From positions 206,623 through 270,622 of the forward strand of contig SCQP01000007.1 in assembly GCA_004299485.1 (NCBI GenBank): a stretch of DNA of 64,000 nt, in the 5' to 3' direction. Of this stretch, positions 58,652-64,000 are shown piece after piece (within the stretch, counting starts at the first letter, position 1; every line of letters begins with the position of its first letter). The stretch comes from Acidobacteriota bacterium. Lineage in GTDB: Bacteria; Acidobacteriota; Terriglobia; Terriglobales; SCQP01. The position numbers were made by a program, and so were the translations under genes. The notes beneath the pieces were generated by a model. That model worked only from the letters and a program-made list of their open reading frames with translations, was not told where the DNA came from and did no database searches.

Positions 58652-59764
58652 ATGGCAATGGCGCGTGAAGAGCGGCGGCGGCTGGTGTTGCTCATCGACT
58701 GCCTGCGGATCGGCGGTGCGGAGCGGCAGTTGATCACGTTAGCCCAAAGCCTGGGCGCGAAGGGCTTTGAGGTGATCGTCATCACTTATCGCGACGTGCC
58801 TGCGGATGTGGCTACGTTTTGCGTACCCCCAGGCGTCCAGCATGTCCACGTGCCGGGGCGAGGCTGGAACCGGAAATTGCTGCGACGTCTGCGGGCCTTG
58901 CAACCGGCATGGATTTGCGGCGGTCTGCCGCGGGCGAATCTGCGCCTGGTACTCTACCGACCCTGGCTGGGCACAACTCGGCTGATCATGTGCTTCCGCA
59001 GTTGCTGCCGGCCGCGGCAGGCCCCCTCGCTGCGCCGCCGGATCATGTTGCGGGCCGAGCCCGTTTTTCTTCGCTGGGCGGATGGGGTCATCGCCAATAG
59101 CCAGGCTGGCCGCGACCTGCTGGCCTGCGCCTCTCATGGACGGATCCAGGCCAGGGTAGTGCCCAATGGAATTGACACGGAGCGATTCCGGCCAGATGCA
59201 GATGGGGGACGGCGCTTCCGGCAGGAGCACGGCATTCGCGACGACGTCGCTCTGATCGGAATCGTGGCGCGCCTGCACTACGCCAAGCATCATGAGCTGT
59301 TTCTGCTGGCAGCCGCGCAAATGCCTGCCGCCGTGCAGTTTGCCTGCATTGGCGGTGGCCCCGTGGATTATATCCGCGAACTGCAAACAATGGCGCAGGG
59401 GCTGGGGCTCGGCGCACGGGTCCTGTTTACCGGCGACACCGCAGATATGGGCGCCGCCTACAACGCCTTGAGCCTGTGTACCCTGTGCTCGCGTTTTGAA
59501 GGCCTGCCCAATGCATTAGCGGAGGCAATGGCCTGCGGCGTTCCCTGTGTGGGCACTGAGGTGGGCGACACCGCCGCGCTATTGGGCGAAACCGGAGTCA
59601 CCGTGCCGCCGGATGATGCGGCGGCACTGGCGAAGGCCTGGGGAACGGTTCTGAGCTGGGATCGCGCTCGGGCCGGACAGCGGGCGCGCCAGCGGATCCT
59701 TGATTGCTACAGTACGGCGGCACTGGCACAGCGGACGGCGGCGGTTCTGGAGGCGATACGGTAG
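58652..59764 (+). CDS. GT4 family glycosyltransferase (first of a tandem pair)
   Basis: 370 residues from ATG 58652; the longer frame upstream only translates the 111-bp repeat. GT-B motifs: LRIGGAERQLITLAQ, NGIDTERFRPDADG, IGIVARLHYAKHHELFL, CIGGGPVDYI and SRFEGLPNALAEAMACGVPCVGT. Close relative of the next gene along its whole length: LVLLI, GGAERQL, NGIDTERFRP and CVGT-VGDT match in order. Probably adds a sugar to the polysaccharide repeat unit. Confidence 0.92.
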   Translation: MAMAREERRRLVLLIDCLRIGGAERQLITLAQSLGAKGFEVIVITYRDVPADVATFCVPPGVQHVHVPGRGWNRKLLRRLRALQPAWICGGLPRANLRLVLYRPWLGTTRLIMCFRSCCRPRQAPSLRRRIMLRAEPVFLRWADGVIANSQAGRDLLACASHGRIQARVVPNGIDTERFRPDADGGRRFRQEHGIRDDVALIGIVARLHYAKHHELFLLAAAQMPAAVQFACIGGGPVDYIRELQTMAQGLGLGARVLFTGDTADMGAAYNALSLCTLCSRFEGLPNALAEAMACGVPCVGTEVGDTAALLGETGVTVPPDDAAALAKAWGTVLSWDRARAGQRARQRILDCYSTAALAQRTAAVLEAIR

Positions 59765-59781
59765 CGCCAACGCCAGCCGGG

Positions 59782-60912
59782 GTGCATTTGCCGAAGGTTG
59801 GCGCGCAGCGTGGGCCGCGGCGACGGCTCGTGCTGTTGATTGGCAGCCTATGGGTAGGAGGCGCGGAGCGCCAACTCGTCACGCTCGCGCAGCATCTGGA
59901 TCAGAGCAAGTTTGAGGTCATTCTCGTGACCTACCGTGCTGTGCCTCCGGGCATGGCTCAGTTTCCTGCACCGGCAGGGGTGCGGCACGTGCAAGCTCCC
60001 AGCAGCCGCAGAAATGTGCTGGCGCTGGCCTTGGTTTTACGACGCCTGCAAGCGACGTGGATCTACTCGTTTCTGCCGGGGGCCAATCTCCGGCTGTTGC
60101 TCTGCCGACCACTTTTGGGCGGCGTGCATCTCGTCTGTGGCATGCGCAGCACGCTCGCGCCGGAGCAGCTTTCGTCGCAGCGCGAGCGCGTTTTGCTGCG
60201 GTTCGAGTGGGGCCTCCAACGTTGGGCCGACGCGGTCGTCTCCAATAGCGAGGCTGGCCGCCGACTGCTGCTACGCGCAACGCAGGGTAAAGTGAAGGCG
60301 CGGGTGGTGTACAACGGCATCGATACCGAGCGCTTTCGGCCAAACGCGGCGGCCGGACTGCGGGTGCGGCAACAATGGGGCATTCCCGCCGGGGCTGCAG
60401 TGGTCGGCATCATCTCCCGGCTGGATCCGGTGAAAAACCACACGCTGTTCCTGCAGGCGGCGGCCCAGATGCCGCCCGATGTCCATTTCCTTTGCGTGGG
60501 CGGCGGTAAGGCGGATTATGCGCAGGCACTCCGCGCCCAGGCGCAGAGACTGGGGCTGGGATTGCGGATGCATTTTGTGGGTGAGCGTACTGACCTGGAG
60601 GCTCTCTACAGCAGCCTGAACCTTTGCACGCTCAGCTCGGATTCGGAAGGGTTCCCGAACAGCCTGGGCGAGGCTATGGCCTGTGAGGTGCCTTGCGTGG
60701 GAACTGACGTCGGCGATACGACTTACCTGGTCGGCGATACTGGCATGGTCGTTCCCGCGGGCGATGCGGCGGGGCTGGCAGCGGCCTGGCAGGCGGTACT
60801 AGGATGGGAGCCAGCGGTGGCCGGGGCGCGTTGCCGGCAGAGGATTCTCAATGAGTTTGGAGCAGGTACGGCAGCGTTGCAGACGGCTGCGGTTTTGGAG
60901 GCGCTGCTGTAG
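59782..60912 (+). CDS. GT4 family glycosyltransferase (second of a tandem pair)
   Basis: 376 residues if started at GTG 59782, 17 bp after the previous stop; a TTG at 59704 overlapping the previous gene by 61 bp is the alternative. GT-B motifs: LWVGGAERQLVTLAQ, NGIDTERFRPNAAAG, VGIISRLDPVKNHTLFL and SDSEGFPNSLGEAMACEVPCVGTDVGD. Tandem paralogue of the preceding gene. Together with the 57318 gene, three GT4 enzymes may build most of one repeat unit. Confidence 0.9.
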   Translation: MHLPKVGAQRGPRRRLVLLIGSLWVGGAERQLVTLAQHLDQSKFEVILVTYRAVPPGMAQFPAPAGVRHVQAPSSRRNVLALALVLRRLQATWIYSFLPGANLRLLLCRPLLGGVHLVCGMRSTLAPEQLSSQRERVLLRFEWGLQRWADAVVSNSEAGRRLLLRATQGKVKARVVYNGIDTERFRPNAAAGLRVRQQWGIPAGAAVVGIISRLDPVKNHTLFLQAAAQMPPDVHFLCVGGGKADYAQALRAQAQRLGLGLRMHFVGERTDLEALYSSLNLCTLSSDSEGFPNSLGEAMACEVPCVGTDVGDTTYLVGDTGMVVPAGDAAGLAAAWQAVLGWEPAVAGARCRQRILNEFGAGTAALQTAAVLEALL

Positions 60913-60920
60913 CGGGTGAC

Positions 60921-62120
60921 ATGCCGCACACTTTGAACCAGTCCGCCTGGCTGGAAGCAGCACTGCTGGTTGGGTTCTGCATTTTTTTAACCCGCAAATA
61001 TTTGCCCACGGCAGTTGCGGTGCTCGTGGTCCTGATCCGTTTTGCGATTCCCATTGCCTATTTCCAGTACTACTTCCGCGGCGCCTGGATCGGTATCGAC
61101 GCGAACACATACGCGAATGGGGGCGCTAAGCTGCTCACTTCCGGGTACAACGTCTTCACCGTGCTGTTCACCGCAAGCGGCTTCCGCTTTGCCCAGGTCG
61201 TCGCCGGAGATAGGATCAAGATTGGACCATTTCTTTGGAACTTGCTCTGGTTCAGCTTGTTCGGCATCCGGATCTGCGTGCCTGTACTGGCCAACGTCGC
61301 TGCAACGCTTGTGGCGGGCTTTTTTCTATACCGGATCGTGATCCTCTGTGGCGGACGCCCGTTCTACGCCAAAGTCATGGCCGCGGCCATGCTGCTGCAC
61401 CCCATGATGATTTGTTACAGCTCGTTCGCTGACCTTAAAGATTCTCTTGTTCTCTGCCTGCTGCTCATGATGTTGTATTATTTGCTGCTGCTGGCGCGGC
61501 GATTCAGTCTCCGATCGATTCTTTGGCTGGCGGTGATCAGCCTCGTGCTCACCAGTGTGCGCTACTACGCCGCCCTGCCCGTGGTGGTGGCCTTCGGGTT
61601 GTGGCTCACTATTTCCGAGCAGAAACTTCAGAAGATATGGCTGGTGCCGGTCGCCGTCGTCGGCGCGGCGGCGGTCGCGCGACTCATTCATCTCAGCGCG
61701 CGCAGCAGCGAGGTTTTGCGGGACTTGCAGCCGCAACAGATCCTCTACGGTATCGGGCATTTTTTGCTGACCCCGCGACCCTGGGAGCTGGGTAGGAACG
61801 TCGGGTTCCTTTATCCCGCGATGGTGCTCCATTGGATAGGACTGCCGTTTGCCGTGCTGGGCGCGGTAGCCTTGTGGCGCAGCTCCCGCACCGCACGTTT
61901 GTTGCTGGTTTATGCGGTCGAGCTCACGATTCTGTACGCACTGAGTGCCAATGCGCTGGGCCAGTACCGGGAGCGCTATCAATTCTATTTCGTGTTCGTG
62001 TGGGCGCAAGCCCATGGCGTCTGGCTGCTCTGGCGCCTGCTGCGCAAATTGCCGCTCCGGGGCCGGCCAAAGGTCTCCCCGGCCGCCACCCACGCGATCG
62101 CAGACCAGGTGGCGCTATGA
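60921..62120 (+). CDS. Multi-pass membrane protein of the polysaccharide locus
   Basis: 399 residues with about ten membrane helices. No clear family match; a periplasmic stretch DANTYANGGAKLLTSG and FADLKDSLVLCLLLMMLYY are notable. Similar large membrane proteins in such loci are Wzy polymerases or GT39-like enzymes, but no diagnostic motif was found. ATG 60921 eight bases after the previous stop; stop overlaps the next gene by 4 bp (ATGA), so part of the operon. Confidence 0.7.
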   Translation: MPHTLNQSAWLEAALLVGFCIFLTRKYLPTAVAVLVVLIRFAIPIAYFQYYFRGAWIGIDANTYANGGAKLLTSGYNVFTVLFTASGFRFAQVVAGDRIKIGPFLWNLLWFSLFGIRICVPVLANVAATLVAGFFLYRIVILCGGRPFYAKVMAAAMLLHPMMICYSSFADLKDSLVLCLLLMMLYYLLLLARRFSLRSILWLAVISLVLTSVRYYAALPVVVAFGLWLTISEQKLQKIWLVPVAVVGAAAVARLIHLSARSSEVLRDLQPQQILYGIGHFLLTPRPWELGRNVGFLYPAMVLHWIGLPFAVLGAVALWRSSRTARLLLVYAVELTILYALSANALGQYRERYQFYFVFVWAQAHGVWLLWRLLRKLPLRGRPKVSPAATHAIADQVAL

Positions 62121-63529
62121 GCGTCCATGGCCGGCGAGCGCATCCCCATTCGCCACAGCATCGGAGCGCCCGGCTGGTGGGGGAGCCCTGGCGGGCACGA
62201 TCGCAGCGCGCCACCGGCGCGGGAAGGTGGCTTGCGTTGGCGGTGTGCGTGCCGGTGCTGGCTATAAGCCTCATGCTGAGCTGGATGGCGGTGCGCACGA
62301 TGGTGGCCGCGCATTATAGCGCAGCGGTCAATAACGATGCCATGCCGGCGGAGGCCATGCTGTGGCATTTGCGGGACGCGATTGCCATGCGGCCGGACAT
62401 CGCCAGCAGTTGGCGTCAGCAGGCCGATTTGGAGTTGGATTTCAATCCGGAGGCTGCCCTGGCGAGCGCCCGCAGAGCCACCGAACTGGACGGTTATGAT
62501 TGGCAGAACTGGCGGAGTCTGGGAATGGCGGAGTATCGCCTTGGCGAGCTACCCGCGGCGCGAAGGGCGCTGGAGCACGCCGCACAGGACAGCCAGGGAT
62601 TTGCAGCACATTACGAACTGGCCAATTTTCATCTCCTGCTGGGCGACGAGGCAGGCTTCTGGGCGGAAATGAAACATGCTCTGGCGATTGCGCCCGCCAG
62701 TCAGGCGCCGATCGCTGTTGCCGCCTGCCTGCGCGCCAGCGGGAACGATCCGCAACCGCTGCTGGCCATTCTCCCCCGTCAGCGGCCCCAGTTAACGTTG
62801 GCCATCGCCGGCGTGCTCCTCGATGACAGCGCGCTCGCCGCAGCCGAACAGGTGTGGGATCGACTGACGTGCCCGGAACGGTTGTTTCCGAATTGCCGCA
62901 GCGGCCTGGAGGCAATCCTGGGCGTGGTCAGCCGCCCGCCTGCGCGGCGGGCCGGGGAGGTACAGGCCGCGAACCACGATCGTGGTGGGCGTGCGGCCTT
63001 CGCGCTGAGGGCGTGGAATACTGCCGTCCGGCAGGGATATCTCCGCCAGGAACGGGCGCAGGCCGGCAGGGTCAGCGACAGCCAATTTCAACACTCATGG
63101 CCGGGGTTCGGCTTTGGCTGGACGGCATCGGCCGCAGTAAAACTGTTGCTCATCTCCAACGTGATGCCAAACCCCGTGGTATCGGTACGGCTCGGGGGAA
63201 TGGAACCCGACCAGGGATGGCTGTTTGAACAGTTGATCGCCCTGGCGCCCGGGCAGCACTATCGGGTGCAGATGCACAGCCGCTGGCTGGGCGCAAGCGA
63301 TGCGCAGGGCATTTATCTCGCCTTCCGCGGCCTGGACGGGCGGGTACTGTCCCAGGCGCCCGTGGCGCTGATGCCAGGCTGGGCGACGACGCTACTGGAC
63401 TTCACGCCTCCTCCGGGCACACGTTTGTTTTACGTTGCTTGCCGCTATCAAAGACCGCTGGGCCAGGTGCCGCTGCGCGGCGAGTTGCAGACGGCGGAGG
63501 TGTCCATGCGGGCGGAGGCAACCCCATGA
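62117..63529 (+). CDS. Membrane-anchored TPR-like protein of the polysaccharide locus
   Basis: 470 residues from ATG 62117 (ATGA overlap with the preceding gene). Basic N-terminus, one membrane helix (LALAVCVPVLAISLMLSWMAV), then tetratricopeptide-like helical repeats (about 75-215: AALASARRATELDGYDWQNWRSLGMAEYRLGEL is split by repeat borders) and a C-terminal beta-rich domain (YRVQMHSRWLGASDAQGIYLAF split, jelly-roll-like). It may organise polymerisation or ligation. Ends with an ATGA overlap with the next gene. Confidence 0.72.
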   Translation: MSVHGRRAHPHSPQHRSARLVGEPWRARSQRATGAGRWLALAVCVPVLAISLMLSWMAVRTMVAAHYSAAVNNDAMPAEAMLWHLRDAIAMRPDIASSWRQQADLELDFNPEAALASARRATELDGYDWQNWRSLGMAEYRLGELPAARRALEHAAQDSQGFAAHYELANFHLLLGDEAGFWAEMKHALAIAPASQAPIAVAACLRASGNDPQPLLAILPRQRPQLTLAIAGVLLDDSALAAAEQVWDRLTCPERLFPNCRSGLEAILGVVSRPPARRAGEVQAANHDRGGRAAFALRAWNTAVRQGYLRQERAQAGRVSDSQFQHSWPGFGFGWTASAAVKLLLISNVMPNPVVSVRLGGMEPDQGWLFEQLIALAPGQHYRVQMHSRWLGASDAQGIYLAFRGLDGRVLSQAPVALMPGWATTLLDFTPPPGTRLFYVACRYQRPLGQVPLRGELQTAEVSMRAEATP

Positions 63530-64000
63530 GGAGCATGGACACAGTGATCCCTCTGGCACGCTGGCGCTGGCGGGCCACGGCCGGTGCGGCCATCATCGTT
63601 GCGCTGGCCATTGCCGGCCTTGGGGGCGTGCATGCCTGGGCCTGGGCGCCGCTCCTGGTTGTGGCCTGCGGCGGCGTGTCGGTGCTGCTGATCGCCTGCG
63701 CCTGGCGCGGGATGCCGTTGCCGTGGAGTTGGATGCTGGTACCCGCATTGGCATTTTTTGCGATGGCGGTTTGGCAATGGCTGGGTCATGCGACGGTGGC
63801 GCCAGCGCTGACGCTGACGGGTATCCTGCAGCTCGCCTTGCCCGGCGCCGTATTCTACCTCGCCTTGTTTGGCGCCCAGTCGCGGCGGAGCAGCCGCTGG
63901 GCCGCCCGCTTCGTCTGGGCCGCAACCGGCGTGCTGGCGGGCGAAGCCATCTTTCAGTATTTTACCGCGAGCGGATACATTTACTGGTTCCGTGATGCCA
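63526..64000 (+). CDS. Probable O-antigen ligase/polymerase family protein, 3' end cut by window
   Basis: Open from ATG 63526 to the window end, 158 residues of a multi-helix membrane protein (four or five helices so far). The segment HATVAPALTLTGILQLALP, then AIFQYFTASGYIYWFRDA, resembles the start of WaaL/Wzy-like proteins of exopolysaccharide loci. Overlaps the TPR gene by 4 bp. The large periplasmic loop that would confirm the family lies outside the window. Confidence 0.6.
   Translation, partial: MRSMDTVIPLARWRWRATAGAAIIVALAIAGLGGVHAWAWAPLLVVACGGVSVLLIACAWRGMPLPWSWMLVPALAFFAMAVWQWLGHATVAPALTLTGILQLALPGAVFYLALFGAQSRRSSRWAARFVWAATGVLAGEAIFQYFTASGYIYWFRDA

Overview
The window is high-GC bacterial chromosomal DNA, densely coded on both strands. 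No rRNA, tRNA, CRISPR array, phage module or classical insertion sequence was recognised. The gene content fits an aerobic, Gram-negative, heterotrophic Acidobacteriota-like organism: a 14-subunit complex I with fused NuoCD, a TonB protein, lipoproteins built of Ig-like and NHL repeats, a membrane-anchored HTH/beta-propeller regulator, and a Wza/Wzc exopolysaccharide locus. The phylum is an inference from gene style; no marker gene settles it.

Layout. 1-4.2 kb (minus): tetR, a membrane-fusion lipoprotein and an RND pump cut by the window edge. 4.5-5.1 kb (plus): an MNT/HEPN toxin-antitoxin-like pair. 5.1-5.7 kb (minus): a 7Fe ferredoxin and a small cupin. 5.8-20.9 kb (minus): a complete nuoA-B-CD-E-F-G-H-I-J-K-L-M-N operon. 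20.7-22.1 kb (minus): an HTH protein whose frame runs through two repeats into nuoA. 22.5-28 kb (minus): polyprenyl-phosphate glycosyltransferases, a GT39-like membrane transferase and a CelD-like GNAT protein. 28-32.3 kb (minus): a giant Ig/NHL lipoprotein and a small secreted protein. 32.5-36.3 kb (plus): tonB, an M48 metalloprotease and a DJ-1/PfpI protein. 36.3-49.1 kb: comM, an ArsR-SRPBCC pair, a secreted esterase, a class III aminotransferase, another Ig lipoprotein, an HTH-TM-propeller-LamG protein and aconitase. 49.3-64 kb: exopolysaccharide biosynthesis and export (epimerase, deacetylase, methyltransferase, nucleotide-sugar dehydrogenase, Wzc, Wza, three GT4 enzymes, membrane proteins, and the start of a probable O-antigen ligase).

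The most unusual feature is repetitive DNA of two kinds. (1) A mosaic family of hairpin-rich elements, including eight copies (seven full length) of a 111-bp unit, sits at gene borders and also in frame inside genes: nuoM, nuoG, a GT2-GtrA gene, the GT39-like gene, the M48 gene and the HTH gene. Two insertions have flanking direct repeats. At the nuoB/nuoC junction the duplication leaves a 53-codon bridging ORF that keeps the 11-bp start/stop overlap on both sides. (2) Short tandem arrays of different 7-bp (sometimes 8-bp) words lie between genes. Inside the nuo operon every junction is either a direct overlap or near-abutment of genes, or is filled by one of these repeats.

Candidate regulatory DNA includes a perfect 24-bp palindrome covering the -10 box and start codon of a probably leaderless arsR-family gene, a 7-3-7 palindrome upstream of tetR, and a promoter followed by a strong leader hairpin before wzc. 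Coordinates, starts and motifs were read by eye; family assignments rest on recognisable motifs and gene order, not on database searches.
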